From NCBI GenBank assembly GCA_022495005.1, contig JAGYXB010001069.1, positions 1 to 64,000 of the forward strand: a stretch of DNA of 64,000 bases. Reading direction: 5' to 3'. The notes under the pieces are model-generated. The model was given only the letters and a program-made list of their open reading frames with translations. It was not told the DNA's origin and made no database searches. Position 1 is the first letter of the stretch; each line of letters starts with the position of its first letter. Position numbers and translations under genes: made by a program. Shown in pieces: positions 1 through 12,324 of this stretch. This stretch comes from Rhyacophila brunnea (Eukaryota; Arthropoda; Insecta; Trichoptera; Rhyacophilidae).

Positions 1-55
1 GAAAGCTCATGGCGAACTGTTCCACGGTGAAACGTTTTACGTACAATTTAGTTGT
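1..55. repeat. Right end of a GTACAATTT-family element
   Basis: GGCGAACTGTTCCACGGTGA followed by TTTTACGTACAATTTAG resembles the outer end of the 23451-23832 element. The left part lies outside the window. Confidence 0.5.
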
Positions 56-239
56 AACCTATTCAACTATAGCTCGTACAGCTATAAGATGTATAGTATG
101 TTTGCAAATAAATAAATATTGTTCTGCTGCCGTAAGTTTTTGACACCTGCTATCTAGTCTCTGAAGTCTAAATGTATAGCATAGCACACTACTTCTCGAA
201 ACTATCCAACCCACCCAGTACAATATTGTGACCTCGAAT

Positions 240-545
240 CTCTATTCAAGAAGATAGATGACCCTTAGTATACGCTTGGGCATATAAAAAACACATTTAT
301 TTTTTTCCCCCGTTAACCTTTTTGCGAATGGAAAATACTAAGGGATTAAATTTGATTATTTTGTCGACTTTCTTGTAGCCATGTAAATGAATTCGTTTAA
401 AACAACCCGTTTTTTTTATGTAAAAAGCTTTTGGTTTTATACAAAAAAATAGCATATATGCTGTCATCATTAACAGCCGTAGTTTTTTTATTATAGTTAT
501 CTGTAAATTATTAAGATTCCCAACCTTTTTATTCAAAATTGAAAG
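240..545. other. AT-rich interval, nothing recognised
   Basis: Contains only a lysine-rich 79-residue minus frame typical of AT-rich noise. No repeat match inside the window. Confidence 0.4.
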
Positions 546-567
546 CTATATATAGACGCCAAAAATC

Positions 568-747
568 ATGACCAAATGGATCCCACAGTGGAAACGGTCT
601 AGGGGCAGACCAAAGAAGAGGTGGGCTGACTGTATCGAAGAGGACTGGAGAAAGATGGGGAGGGCTGGAGACTGGAGAGGAGCAGCCAGGGAAAGGAGCG
701 TGTGGAGGACAATTGTAGAGGAGGCCAAATCCCGCCCCGGGATGTAG
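568..747 (+). pseudogene. 3' end of a non-LTR retrotransposon ORF
   Basis: A 59-residue open frame reads KWIPQWKRSRGRPKKRWAD, the GRP..RW signature found after the reverse transcriptase domain of insect RTE/CR1/Jockey-like elements, and ends at TAG. A GAA-repeat tail (751-771) follows directly, as expected of a target-primed 3' end. The minus-strand frame at 546-806 is its shadow. Confidence 0.8.
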
Positions 748-909
748 TGTCGAGAAAGAAGAAGAAGAAGATATAGTGCCTTGGTACTTTTGTCCGTTGT
801 ACTCACAATTTCATGCTAAGCTGCCTGACTACATAATATGGAAGGAAGTAAGGCAGCATGCAATAAGTATTGACAATAATATGTTTCCACTGTGCATAAC
901 GCACTAGAC

Positions 910-1787
910 CAGTGGTTTCCAAACTTTATGTTACTAGTTATTACGCCTCCCTCTAAACAAATCTAATCTTGGCGCCCCCCCTTTATTTCATTAAATAATA
1001 CAGACATCTTTTTAAATACTCAATAATGTACTAATACAAAAATGGTAAAAAATATATAAAAATAAACAAGTTTTTACTAATTATATTCATTTTTAAATTA
1101 ATTTGTTTTTTATGCGACGAATGTGCTTGTCTATTAATACAGTCAATTTTAATAGTAGTCAATCCAAATTCATCATCGTTCATTAACAAATGGAATCTAT
1201 CATGGGCCCCACATCCTGAAGCGGGCCCTCAGGCCAGGATCTTTCAACCACACATTTAAAATATTTAATAGCCTTGAAAGAAAGCAGCGCCTTTTTTTAC
1301 TATTAATAAAATAATGTCAAAAGTGCATTAGCAAACTAACCAAGAACTCAGGAAATAGATTTTTGTTTGCTTCAATACATATATCTGGCGTAGAAATCAT
1401 TTAAAAGTGGAGACATGGCGAACTTATTTTTTTGTAGATATTGATTTATTCACTCAGTTTTTTTAAATTTCAACCAAATAGACAAGTTTAACAACAAAAT
1501 TATCGTTCCTAAACAAATTTTCCTCAAATTTCAAAATTATAATTTGACTCTTTTATTTCATTATTTTCACGAGATAGCCAGCGCGCTTCAAAATAGTATA
1601 AAAGTGAGGTATTATAAAATTAGTCTCCATATTTTCAGATAGGTTTGCAAACAATCTTTTATAGGACTGTTTTTTTGTATAGTTTATAAACTGCATTTGC
1701 AATTTGCAAACTTGTGGCTACATCACTTAATTGTATTAAACTTTTTGCGCCTCCCATACTCCGCGCCGCCTAGTTTGGGGATCGCTG
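910..1787. mobile_element. hAT-type element, target duplication CACTAGAC
   Basis: Begins CAGTGGTTTCCAAACTTT, ends AGTTTGGGGATCGCTG, and is flanked by perfect 8-bp duplications CACTAGAC at 902-909 and 1788-1795. No transposase frame survives. A fragment of the GGCCCC repeat family lies inside at about 1203-1340. Confidence 0.9.
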
Positions 1788-1989
1788 CACTAGACAAAAG
1801 GGTTTCCTAGATTGGTAACAATACGTGAAAACATATTCGCATGCACCCATGTATTCACGTTTGCAATCATCTTTCATCCACTGCACTCTTGTATGACAAT
1901 GGAGATCTCGACTGTGTTTTGTACAGTGGCGTGCAAAAAACAAGGCCACAAAACTTAGTATTGTCGATTTAATATTTTTCAATTAAACT

Positions 1990-2165
1990 ATTTTTTATTC
2001 AACAAATAATATAAGTACAGGATTCAAGAAATTAGCGTTTGTTATTGAACGTATATAATTTGAAATACTTCAAAACAATTGCTATTTATCTACGATAGTA
2101 AAAATGTAAAATAATCCAATAACGAACGCTACATTCTTAAACTTGTATATTATTCATTGAATAAA
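1990..2165. repeat. Imperfect inverted repeat of the TTATTCGTTGAATAAA family
   Basis: TTTTTTATTCAACAAATAAT near 1990 and ATTATTCATTGAATAAAAAA near 2150 are inverted copies of the tail motif present at 9895, 11555, 12360, 23345 and 59040. Heavily decayed. Confidence 0.45.
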
Positions 2166-2533
2166 AAATATATATAAATATAATACAAGTGCAAGTTGTT
2201 AAAACTAAAATTTGGAGAGATCCTGATGCCATCTAAGAATCACTACAAGTACCCATTGTTATGCTTAAGCAAATATTTTTTTGTAAAATATTAAAGACAA
2301 GTTGAGTAGGTACTAAAACAAAAAATGTCATTTAGTGCAATGCTTAAGTGCCTGAATGGAGGTGTTTAACATTAAACAATAGATGTCAATAGATGAACTA
2401 TTCAAACGGGAATGAATTATTCATAATGAATAAAATGCACTGAAAGTTTGATTTATCAAATTAGCGTCATGAGTCGTCGAGTCACAAAACCTGCTCTGGC
2501 GACTTATACTTCACAAAAAAAAACGGTTTATAC

Positions 2534-3014
2534 CATACCGTTGGAGCAGAGCTCGGAGCGGGAGCACGAAACAGTGGAGCAATGGGGGTTTACCTGAAGC
2601 AGGAGCACCGAACATTTGTAGTGCTCCACTGTTCCGGGTGTTTTTTTATTATTAAATTTTCGTCCTAAAATTCAATGAAAATATTATATTTGACACTTTT
2701 GCAACATTGGAATTATTTTTAATATGGCAACATTACCGAGTGTAAATAAACCTCCCTTTTTGACAAAAGCGGTAGATAGTGAAAGACGATTTGCTGCCGA
2801 GAATTTTGTTTAATAAAGCCTAATGAAAAGGACGAATAATATACGTTATTTAACTTTTATTATTTTTTAATTTTTAACATTATTTTGTATATAATGTACA
2901 TATAATACATATTAAAACAATTCACCCGGAGCGCAGCAGACCCTGGAGCGGAGCTGGAGCAAGTATTAGGTCTCGTAGTGGAGCAACTCAAAAAGGGTCC
3001 GCTAAAACCCTCTG
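2534..3014. mobile_element. GGAGC-rich hAT MITE, copy 1
   Basis: A 481-bp non-coding element flanked by perfect duplications GTTTATAC (2526-2533, 3015-3022). Ends are rich in GGAGC repeats (CCGTTGGAGCAGAGC at the left). The interior matches the element at 3694-4158 along its length. Confidence 0.88.
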
Positions 3015-3693
3015 GTTTATACTTCATATTTACTAAGTAAATATATTATAAATATTATATATATGAATATATATACCAATTTGATGTCCTCCTCTTATAC
3101 CGATATAAAATGGTGATGAAAAATACCCAAATTTGCAAGGGCACGTAATATATTTTAGAAAAAAGAACACTTTAAAAATGTCCGCAACATAACAAAACTG
3201 GATCATATTATTCAAAAGCTAATAGCAACATTACTAAAATCGTCCTGAGATCTCTGGTTTTCATATATTATAATATTAATTACTTATTATATCCGAATAT
3301 TTTTTTAAAAATGTAAAAATACATTATTTACATAGACGAAAAATTCTGACCGTCCCTGGATTGCTCCCTGAAATATGGTCTACTTTCCGTAGTACGTTGC
3401 GGCGCACACTTGTCGTGTTGATTGGGCCATTTGTGATGTCAAAGTTTTGTGTGCGAGGGTATTTTTGTAAGCAGTCTTGTGGGACTCGAGGCAATTGTCA
3501 AGGAACAGATACTATATCTATGTACAAAATTGTATGCGAGGTGTATAAAAACTGACGACGTTATAATATTATGTGTTATGGTTAAAGGTAGTCTTATAAT
3601 AATTATGATCTTCGTCTTTTCTTTCTACTGCTTTACCTAATCTGCAGTGGCGGGCTTAAGGGCTTACAGGCCCGAGGCACTGAGTGATTTTAA

Positions 3694-4158
3694 CAGAGCG
3701 TTGGAGCGGAGCTCGGAGCTGGAGCATGGAGCAGTGGAGCACGGAGCAGTGGAGCAAATGGGTTTTACCCGGAGCAGGAGCGGAGCCGGAGCACCGAAAA
3801 TTAATTGTGCTCCACTGCTCCGGATGTTTTTTTTATTAAGTAAATTTTCGTCCTATAATCCGATGAAAATATTATATTTGACATTTTGCAACACTGGAAT
3901 TATTTGACATACGGCACCACTGCCGAGTGATAAATAACCTCACTTTTTTGACAGTAGAGGCAATGAAAGATGATTTTCTGTCGGTAATTTTAATGAAAAG
4001 TAGGTACTTACCAATAATAAACCTTATTATTTCAAAACTACTCATTTTTTTTAAATTGTAGCATTTTTATACATATAACACCTATTAAAACTTTTAGCCC
4101 GGAGCGGAGCAGACTCTGGAGCGGAGCAACTCAAAAAAAGGTCTGCTCCAACGCTCTG
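3694..4158. mobile_element. GGAGC-rich hAT MITE, copy 2
   Basis: A 465-bp element starting CAGAGCGTTGGAGC and ending GCTCCAACGCTCTG, flanked by perfect GATTTTAA duplications (3686-3693, 4159-4166). The short frame at 3647-3907 crosses this element and is not a gene. Confidence 0.92.
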
Positions 4159-4379
4159 GATTTTAAGGGCCCCACAATAAAAAATAAAATAAAAAACATA
4201 AACTATAACTACCAATACACCTAGTAAACATAATAGTGTATCTCTTTCCTATACAATTATTACTGAAGATGGCAGTATACGTCATAATAAATAATATATT
4301 AGTGGATTGTTTTTTACCTGTGTATTTGTTTGAATGATTATTATATATTTTTTGACCATGTCCAATCCTAATAAGTTCA

Positions 4380-4578
4380 TATGGGCCTCCACAAAGTGGA
4401 GGTTTGTATTAACAGATTTTGTTTTTACGAGAAATGGATGCCAGCCACTTGCTCAACCTATTAGTTATATACTCTGACTCATACACAAATTGAAAAACAA
4501 TATGTGTACTAAGGGATTCCAACCTGGGACCCACGACGCTATAGTCCGACGTTTAATCCGCGCGGCCATCATGGTTGG
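4380..4578 (-). mobile_element. tRNA-derived SINE (family 1), minus strand
   Basis: Read on the minus strand, a tRNA-like head with box A (around 4555-4570) and box B (GGTTGGAATCCC near 4515-4527) is followed by the family body that includes AATAGGTTGAGCAAGTGG and ATCCATTTCTCG and ends near a CCTCCAC hairpin. Related copies: 14873, 17151, 52233, 53848. Confidence 0.75.
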
Positions 4579-4685
4579 TTATTATATACCCTTTTATATT
4601 AGTTGCAGGGGTTTTGTTATGCTTTGTGTAATATGTTTAATTTAATTTTAAAACTAACCAACTATATGTGAAATTTGTAGTCTTA

Positions 4686-5288
4686 GAGCGGAATACAGAA
4701 ACATTTGTCATAACTAAAATTTCCTTAGCAGCATTTCAGTACCATATTTAAATATTCTCTTTCCTATAGGTTAGGTAAATTATTTTATAATTGTTAAACG
4801 ATGACAAAAATATGACAACTGCATTTTATAAATGCAATAACTATAAATACATATTCATATTTAATTACAATACTCCTATGTTTCCGTTATAAGTCATAAT
4901 ACTTGATTCCACAGGCACCGCAAGATATTTTTTTAACATGGTAACACTAGCGTCAAGTGTCATTTTATCACCTGGCATCTTGTATTTCTGCAGGCTGGCG
5001 TATAAAAGTAAAATAATATTCTGCAAGTACATGCTAAACGAATTAACACTATCAATATCCATATTGAGATACATTGAATTTGAGTGTATGGACTGTTTTA
5101 TAAACATGCGAATTTATTTTGACAGCAGCTGTCAGTGGTACATGGTAATACAAAGGGGGGCGTGTTCATAACAAAAGTAGTCTATGGTTAAGGATTCCTT
5201 AACTATATACTCAGGATTGTCTATAGTTAAGTCATACTTTTCGGCGACTTATCCTTAGGATCGAAATCTTAGATTGTACATGCCGCTC
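4686..5288. mobile_element. PIF/Harbinger-like element, copy 1
   Basis: A 603-bp element starting GAGCGGAATAC and ending GTACATGCCGCTC, flanked by TTA on both sides (4683-4685, 5289-5291), the 3-bp target type of PIF/Harbinger. An inverted, highly similar copy lies at 32922-33563. An 80-residue minus-strand frame at 4865-5107 is partly kept in the second copy, but I do not recognise it. Confidence 0.82.
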
Positions 5289-5291
5289 TTA

Positions 5292-5386
5292 GTTCAATGA
5301 AAACAAATACGTACGACTGGCAAAGTTTAGTGTGCACTATTTATATCAAATCTTAATAGCCTAACTCCACCCTTCGTCACTGAGAT
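5292..5386. repeat. Arm of the CAGTGGCGAAGG foldback family
   Basis: A roughly 95-bp unit running from TTCAATGAAAACAAATACG to CACCCTTCGTCACTG. The same arm occurs at 15310-15405, 46335-46425 and 47191-47286 and inverted at 45850-45955. It abuts the Harbinger-like copy. Confidence 0.7.
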
Positions 5387-6141
5387 ATACCTACTAATAT
5401 AATTAGGATTTCTGTATAATCGTTTGCCTAGCTTGATCGGTTTTTGATCACTGCGTCGAAGAAAGTCGCCGCTGCAAATCCAGCGTTACTGGAACAAAAC
5501 TACACTTCCTAAGTAACATTTTTTTATAATGTTTGAACAAACGAACGAACTATAATATAATCAGTCGGTGAAGAAATGTGTCTTTGGACGAAGGTAAATA
5601 AATGATTATTCTTGTTTCAATTGATGGACGAAATGGCTGAAAATGAAATTAAAAAAAGCTCTCGATTTTTATTACTAAATTTATTTTATACTTATTAACA
5701 CACATTAAAATATAACAATATGTGTATCAGACCCATGATTCAAATCTAAGACCCACGTTGCCATCGTGGGCGCCTGGAATTATTTCGCAGAAAATATTGA
5801 CAACTAACATTTCAACTGTTTAGTACAGATAGCATTACCTAACATAAGTCGATATTCGATTAAGTTAAGTACCTATACAGCAGGGGTGTAAATAAGGTCG
5901 ATCGCGAAATGATTTTTGATCGACCGCTAAAAATTTTGAATTTATTTACTTATAATTTGGAAGTATAATGTGATTTAATATATTTATTATACGTATTTCT
6001 ATTATCCAAATGTTTAATTATCTAATTCTAACACCATAAAACAGATGGCAGTAATCATATATTTGGTAGCAATACTGACATCTATTTTTTATTTATTTAT
6101 TTAATATATCATTACTTAAGGTAGTGACTCATTTCGTCTGA

Positions 6142-6504
6142 GTGGTTTCTAAGAAGATATCACTACAAACTGTCAAAATTGACATGTTTGTTAAGCCGTT
6201 AGCTATCATTTGTCTGAATGATTATCAATTTGTGTGTTTGCTAGCAGATAAGTATTCAAATCAATTAAAATGTGCTGAACATTTGTACGCCTGTTTTGGT
6301 TCAACATACTTGTGCGAATCAGTGTTTTCGCAAATGAAAATTATAAAATCGAAGTACAGAACCACTTTAACGGACGAACATTTGGAATCATGTTTGAGAA
6401 ATGGTTCGAGTAATTACACCCTTAATTATACTAAAATTGTAGACACCAGCTTACAATGTACGGTAAATAATTCAAGCTCTGTAGCATCCGGAAGCTCAAA
6501 ATAA
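6142..6504 (+). pseudogene. hAT transposase C-terminal dimerisation domain (GTF2IRD2/SCAND3-like)
   Basis: A 120-residue open frame containing GSTYLCESVFSQMK at about residues 52-65, the hallmark of the hAT C-terminal dimerisation domain, then SKYRTTLTDEHLESCLR. Homology to the GTF2IRD2/ZBED-type domesticated hAT family is by recognition. The catalytic upstream part is missing, so this is a truncated transposon remnant even though the frame is open. Confidence 0.85.
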
Positions 6505-6665
6505 AATTTATGTATTCAAAATAAAATAAATACAGTTTCAACAAAATTGTTCTATAATAATGTACAACGCTTTTAAATTTAATTTTCTTATTAAAATTCT
6601 ATTTTGGTCGGGGTCACCAATGTGGGTCATCAATGTGGGTGTCATCGTGTGATGGATTATGAATT

Positions 6666-6860
6666 CGTCAGAAGGAGAGATGAGAAGTCGAGGTTTGATG
6701 GTTGCTCCGATGGATAGAGAAGCGAGTTTTATTTGCCGCGTAACGGTCGGTACAATAGTATGTTACAGTAGTTATGTTACAATACTAAACTTGTGATACG
6801 GATCCGAGGTCCGCATCTCGGTACGATGATTTGTTGTGCGGGACGATACGGAAATTGAGA
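6666..6860 (+). repeat. Dispersed repeat, copy 1 (pairs with 39401)
   Basis: Shares GAGAGATGAGAAGTCGAG, the block GGAGCGAGTTTTATTTG (here with small changes), and the run ending in AGGTCCG with 39401-39570 in the same orientation. Class unclear; a solo LTR fragment is possible. Confidence 0.55.
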
Positions 6861-7150
6861 TAGTAACAGATCGGAAACGTATATTCGAGTAATATTTCTG
6901 ATGAATTAGTATTCGCTATTTATATAATCAAAATAATATTCTTTTTATTGAAATAATCGAATCGAATCTAGTTTTTGCGTCAATGGATAACTGGCTGAAG
7001 TGAAAAACGGATATGCGGAATTTTATTTTTGCGGTTAGCTCCTTACCGACTTTGCTATAATTTGACACTACGGAAAATAGATATTTAATTTTTTATTCTA
7101 TATCTCTATAAATCTAAAAATTTCTTTCTTAACTTTCTTCTTTAAGTACT

Positions 7151-7290
7151 ACGGTGCATGGTTGCAGCATCAGTCCCGTGCGGCTCCGTCTCGGGACGGA
7201 ACGAGCACTTAAAATCACTTCTTTCAGACACGTATAAAGCGTCATGGAAAGCGGCCGTGCATATCCACGGCTGTGCATATATAAAGTAGT
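7151..7290 (+). repeat. Dispersed repeat, copy 1 (pairs with 13534)
   Basis: Contains GTGCATGGTTGCA, CCCGTGCGGCTCCGT and GCGGCCGTGCATA, all in the same order in 13534-13672. GC-richer than its surroundings. Class unknown. Confidence 0.6.
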
Positions 7291-8408
7291 ACGTATCTCT
7301 ATAAATCTATTATTATACTATACTTAAATTTAATGTTTGTCCTCAATTTCAGAAAAATAGATCGCGGAGGATTTTTCTTCTCCAAAGTAGATACTATGTA
7401 AAAATTAGTTGGCACCCCTGCTATACTGTATTCTAGGGACAATGTAACAGTAGTTATGGCATAAAATACATTAAAGCCGACTATAAATAGACAATATTAT
7501 GTCACTATAGATGAGTTTATTCATACAAGAAAAGCTCGTATAAGACGATAAGGTCACACGAACTACTCTCTATAAATATTGTCATCCGCTGGGAAACATC
7601 AATCGAGGTCGCCTATTATAATAGTGTTTCTGCGTATATTTACGACGACGAACCCGTAGGGACAAAGATAAATTGGAAAACCCAAATTGAGAATTGATTG
7701 ACAGCGTGAACGGAGAAGCCAACATACTGGGTTTTTGAAACTGAAGAATGAGTGCAGACGGCAGTCAGGGGTCGAGAGATATCTTGAAGACGGCCAAGAT
7801 CCACAATTGATTGTTAAGCCAATGATGAATGATTAATCTACATATGGGTGGTTCAAAATAATTATGGAACAAGTCCATCAAAATGGATCCTGAGATATTT
7901 GGACCTAAAGTTAAAACTCCTTTTGTAAAATTCAGGAATATTTTCCACTTACCATATTTTGATAGTACATAGATCAATTAAAATAAATAGTCGAAACATA
8001 AAGTTTATTCAGGCTTTATTAATATTAGCAAATTAATGTTAACAAATAGCTCTTTATACTGGTGAAGGAACTGTCAAAATGAACATGTTTCAAATTCAAT
8101 TTTATGTCTTATACTACGATACGCTACGATGAATATAGCTACATATTACTATGTGACATTAACACACAATATAGAAATCTGTTTTATCTTGCCACTGAAA
8201 CAAAAAACATCGAATTTTATGAAAATTGGACTATATCCATAATTATTGTTCACAATCACCCATATATTATATCAATCTAGGGGTTCTATTTCACATTATA
8301 TTTATTTAAAACCAAAAAAATACTCTCTAACCATAGTTTATAATATGACAAAAACCACTGACAAAACAAATAAGCAATGAATATACATATAAGCTTATTT
8401 GGTTACAT

Positions 8409-8842
8409 GCAAATTGTACGTATTACATTTCGCCGTAGCACAGTTCACTGTGAGAAGTCTTACCGGAAAGAGATGGCCGTATAGCATTGAAATAAAAAAT
8501 ATATAAGTTCGTTGTTCTTGGGTAATTGTTACTGTAATGTGCCAATTTTATTACATTCAATAATAAAAATAATTAATATTCATAGATACGACTTAATACT
8601 TACGAGCACTTGCCATAATTTTATATAAATGATACAATATGGTTGTGTTTATATATATTAACTTATCGTATCTACCTTTCTTCTGTCTTTCCCTTGATTT
8701 CCGGTTGTTATTAATTAAGTGATTTATTAAGATATGAATTTGATCTTAATTTTATACGGCCATCGGTTTCTGGTGCAACATCTTACGGTGAAAACTGTGA
8801 TACGGCCAGCTGTATGCGTATAAATTTTGTTGCCGAACACGG
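8409..8842. repeat. TIR element, GTACAATTT family
   Basis: Left end GCAAATTGTACGTA with TTCGCCGTAGCACAGTTCAC; right end ACGGTGAAAACTGTGATACGG and ATGCGTATAAATTTTG form degenerate inverted repeats. Related ends occur at 1-55, 23451-23832 and 33750-33815. Confidence 0.5.
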
Positions 8843-9315
8843 TTTCATTATTTGACATAGGTACATAATAAATGTTGTAAAATATATTTGACAAAGTAAA
8901 AAAAAATAGGCTGAAGAATATGGATACTTTTTAATATCTAAATCCTCATTTTAGAGATAGAGAGAGGGATAAAAAGTAATTATAGACTAAATATGTAAAT
9001 TTTTAGTATAATTATAATACTATACTTAGTTAATCATTATTTAAAATCATAATCAGTCCAGTTCATTGGTTATAAATTATTATGATCTAATCTACCGATA
9101 TTGAAAATGAGGGAAGTTAATTATTGTCTAGGATTTTTTTTATACGAAGTCAATGATCAGAAGGCTATTATTTACAAGGGGGTATATATATTATTCAGGG
9201 AGTTATTGATTTCCGAGGGGTTTTTGTGTAGGTGGAAATTGTTCTGTTACCGTGACCATAATTGGAATTTAATATTTATAAACTAATCAGTTGAAAAAAT
9301 TCCAAATACATATAC

Positions 9316-9475
9316 CAGGGTTGGGGAACCTTTATACGTAGGTTCGCGTGCCAAAATTTCCCAAATATTATTTTTGACTGTCTGACGTGCCGAGCAGTTA
9401 TTCATAGGAAAAAAAGAAAAAAAAATAATTATAACCATTTTATTAAAAAAGTTTAAAAATTATAATTGAGTTCTT
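9316..9475. mobile_element. hAT end fragment (CAGGGTTGGGGAACC family)
   Basis: Begins CAGGGTTGGGGAACC and matches, inverted, the right end of the element at 56646-57374 for about 150 bp, including GACTGTCTGACGTGCC. The other terminus was not found, so it is truncated. Confidence 0.75.
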
Positions 9476-9542
9476 GAATATTACTCTGATCAGATAAGGC
9501 ATTCTCTCGCTACAATGGTAATAAGCATTGTAAATGATTGTA

Positions 9543-9935
9543 AATCGATCAATCGATCGGAGCTTCTCCCGCCGCCTGGCGAGGTCAGTGCGATAATATT
9601 ACTTGTGACGCATAATACCTGCTCATCTAAATCGATTTAGAAGAGCGCTGATGAGCAGGTATTATGGGGCCAATAGTTAAAATTTGTCGCAATTAGTATG
9701 TCGGCTCGTAGCATAGAGGATAATGCGCGGACGGGACGTAAACCCAAGAGATGCTGGTTCAATTCCAGCCGGGTGGCTTACTTTTTTCAAAAAGATTTTT
9801 TCTATTGGTTATAATATATTTTCTCAGAAGTGTTTTTCAAAATTATGTATGTTCAATAATTAGAATGGTACATTCTTAAATCTTGTGAATTATTCGTTAA
9901 ATAAAAGAAATAGTTAATTATAAATGCATTAAGTA
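9543..9935 (+). mobile_element. TIR repeat with embedded tRNA-derived module
   Basis: A tRNA-like module (9703-9778) with box A TAGCATAGAGG and box B GGTTCAATTCC lies between a foldback (ACCTGCTCAT... ATGAGCAGGT at 9628-9661) and an arm reading TTTTCTCAGAAGTGTTTTTC. The same arm flanks the related copy at 58701-59065. It is not a functional tRNA: no paired acceptor stem. Confidence 0.65.
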
Positions 9936-10465
9936 AATAAAATAATATATCTACAACGTTTGTTCATAATTAATTCTTTCCAATTGGAAAAGCACAATTT
10001 TCCATTTTTATTTTAAATAATAATTATAGCCTAGATTTATGTTAATCAAGTAAAGTTTAAATTTCATTTTATCAACAATGCCCAAATCAGAGTAGTTATC
10101 TAGTTGTAGTATTGAGGTGACGATATATTATTTTTAATCAATTATAATTATTACTTGTAACGTTTACCCGGTGTAAAAAAAAAAAAACTAGAAGTTACGT
10201 GAAACGCTTCACGTAAAAGAGTTTCTATCTATATTGTGTTTTAATGAATCTTCTACGTAATTGATCACCCCGAAATGTACTCAACATTGCCAAGGGGACG
10301 CCGATTAGATGTAATTTATTGGGAGCTATTGAGCTTTCATTGACAGCGCGACGCCTAAATTATTTATTGTTTTCGGCCGAATGAAAAGCTTTTTGCGACA
10401 CGTCGACCGACGCCCTGCGCTACAAGCTTTACATGAAAAATAGGATCGTATAATACAGTTTACTG

Positions 10466-11221
10466 CAGTAATTCTCAAACTGGGGGGCGTGACTTCCTAG
10501 GGGGCCTTGGAGCTCCTTCAAGGGAGCCGCGAAATATTTTAGTATTTGAAAGAAAATCGTAAAAACGTGATCACTAGACGTCATAATATTTCCCAAACTT
10601 AAAATGATGACCAAAGTACAATAATTGGATAAGAACACCATTTACTAAATCCTTAAAATATGATCATATTACGTAGGCAGCTCAAGAAAATTTGAATGAT
10701 ATTCGATCAGATAATTCCCCTGAAGTCGAATTTATTGAAAGAAGTCTTCCAGAATTTGGATGAGGCGTCAGTAAGAATATCCATCAATTGCAAAAGCACT
10801 ATTGTTAATCATAATTTCTTTTGGACAACATGCGAAATAGCATTTTTATCATTACTGGTAATAAAAAATAAACACATGTCGTGTTTTTCAACGGAGATTT
10901 TGCAGCAAACAAACCCTGCGAATTAGCATTTCAAACATTGTACAGGATATTGATTTGTTATTAAAAAATATGCAATCACACCCCTCTCATTAAATTATTT
11001 TTGTAGGCTGTAGCTGTAATAAATTTAAAGTTAATTTTTGCTTTACTAGGAAGTAAATGAAATGTTCTATTATTTTCAATAAAAATGTACCTACCAATAA
11101 TAATAATTAATGGTAAATAAAGTACTGTTGGTCACTAAAGACTAGAATTTTTGGGGAGGGAGCCTTGGACTTTTTTTTCTGATTTAGGGGGCCGTGATAT
11201 GAAAAAGTTAGAGAAGCACTG
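10466..11221 (+). mobile_element. hAT element, target duplication GTTTACTG
   Basis: Starts CAGTAATTCTCAAACTGG, ends AGTTAGAGAAGCACTG, flanked by perfect GTTTACTG duplications (10458-10465, 11222-11229). It carries a ZBED5/FAM200-like transposase C-terminus. Confidence 0.92.
10696..10993 (+). pseudogene. hAT transposase C-terminus (ZBED5-like)
   Basis: The frame reads TTCEIAFLSLLVIKNKH, a decayed form of the hAT (Y)LCE..FS.L..IK.K motif. After a stop at 10924 another frame continues NIVQDIDLLLKNMQSHPSH to a stop at 10991-10993, the usual C-terminal tail of this group. At least one frameshift. Confidence 0.78.
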
Positions 11222-11590
11222 GTTTACTGGATTGTGTCCATAAAGAAAACGTTCCAAAGCTTGTGGATAAACCCCCTCCATAGAACAGTCGTAACTGGCG
11301 CGTAATGGGTCAGATCGTTTTACCTTGAAATTAGGCACAATTACATTAACTTAGGGTCGTCATAAAAAAGAGCTAGCTTCAGTATCTTAATATCGGTATC
11401 GTAACTGATGAAAGTATTGATGTAGAAATATAGACACCTTATTAAATACGATCAAATCGAACGATTTTTTTAAACAATTATTATTATCTAATATGTACTA
11501 AATTTGTAAGTATATTCAAACGAGATAGATTAATAAACCATTTCTTTTATTCAACGAATAATTCACAAGAACAAAATTATATATTGAACA

Positions 11591-11988
11591 TGGCCCCCAT
11601 ATCTTGAAGCGGGCCCCTAGACTAGGATCTTTGGTAGGGTCTTACCCATCTCTTATATTTTTACCTATCATCTATCTTATATCTATATCTATCTTACTTA
11701 TCTGTGGTCTTGGGGTGGGATTTTACCTATCGCTAAGGATAAAGGCAGTGTGACGCTCTACAGTAACATTTTTCAAATGGTGTACGCGGTAAAATTTATG
11801 TATATAAACGTATAAAAATAACCACATAATTTAAAATAATAATAATATTATTGAAGGAAAATAGCGCCGCAGGCGACTTCTTTTTAGTAGTATTTGTGAT
11901 GTGTGTTTATCTATCTAATCTGGTCGACTCGCCTCGCCGGGCCCCTAGGCTAGGGCCCTGTCGTGGGGCTGACCTTGTAAGGACTATG
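11591..11988 (+). repeat. GGCCCC repeat family, copy b
   Basis: Starts TGGCCCCCATATCTTGAAGC, has the marker CGCTAAGGATAAAGGCAGTG, then TGTGATGTGTGTTTATCT, and ends after GGCCCCTAGGCTAGGG. Other copies: 1203-1340 (partial), 26368-26710, 36658-37030 and 42752-43155. The short open frame within it (MCVYLSNLVDSPRRAP) recurs in copy e but is not a recognisable protein. Confidence 0.75.
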
Positions 11989-11992
11989 ATAT

Positions 11993-12324
11993 TGAACATA
12001 CATAACTTGAAAATACCTGAGATATATACCTACTAGAAGAAATCACATTTGAAAAATATACAGGTAGAGGTGAATTTAATATTTAAGACAGTCAATAACA
12101 CCAACATAATATTTGTTATCCGATAGAATTTGCTTTATATGGCTACACATTGGCTGATATAAATAGTCAGTATTATCAGTTATTTTAATTAAATTTTATT
12201 GTATATAATCTTTTAGTTGAAACTACTATTTTTGAATACAAAAAGCTACACAAAACAGTAAATTTGTACTGAGTCTACCTATATAATAATATTATCTTAG
12301 GTGTTTTTAATGTTAAGTACATTC
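11993..12324. repeat. TIR element of the GAACATACATAA family
   Basis: TTGAACATACATAACTTGAA at the left and an inverted relative (TTAAGTACATTCAA) near 12310 bound this copy. No tRNA-like module is visible inside it, unlike the copies at 23 kb and 58.7 kb. A TTATTCGTTGAATAAAAG tail follows at about 12360-12385. Confidence 0.45.

Larger units (their letters stand above)
5881..7420 (+). mobile_element. hAT element carrying a transposase C-terminus
   Basis: Begins CAGGGGTGTAAATAAGG and ends AGTTGGCACCCCTG; flanks CTATACAG and CTATACTG agree at 7 of 8 bases. It contains the transposase fragment 6142-6504 and, downstream of it, two other repeats (6666-6860 and 7151-7290) that recur elsewhere in the window and are probably nested insertions. 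Confidence 0.85.

Noticed and set aside
9703..9778. Possible genuine tRNA gene (also 14873, 23091, 34383 and 58780)
   Set aside because: Box A and box B are present but acceptor stems do not close and each is followed by a repeated body or arm; they are tRNA-derived SINE or composite modules.
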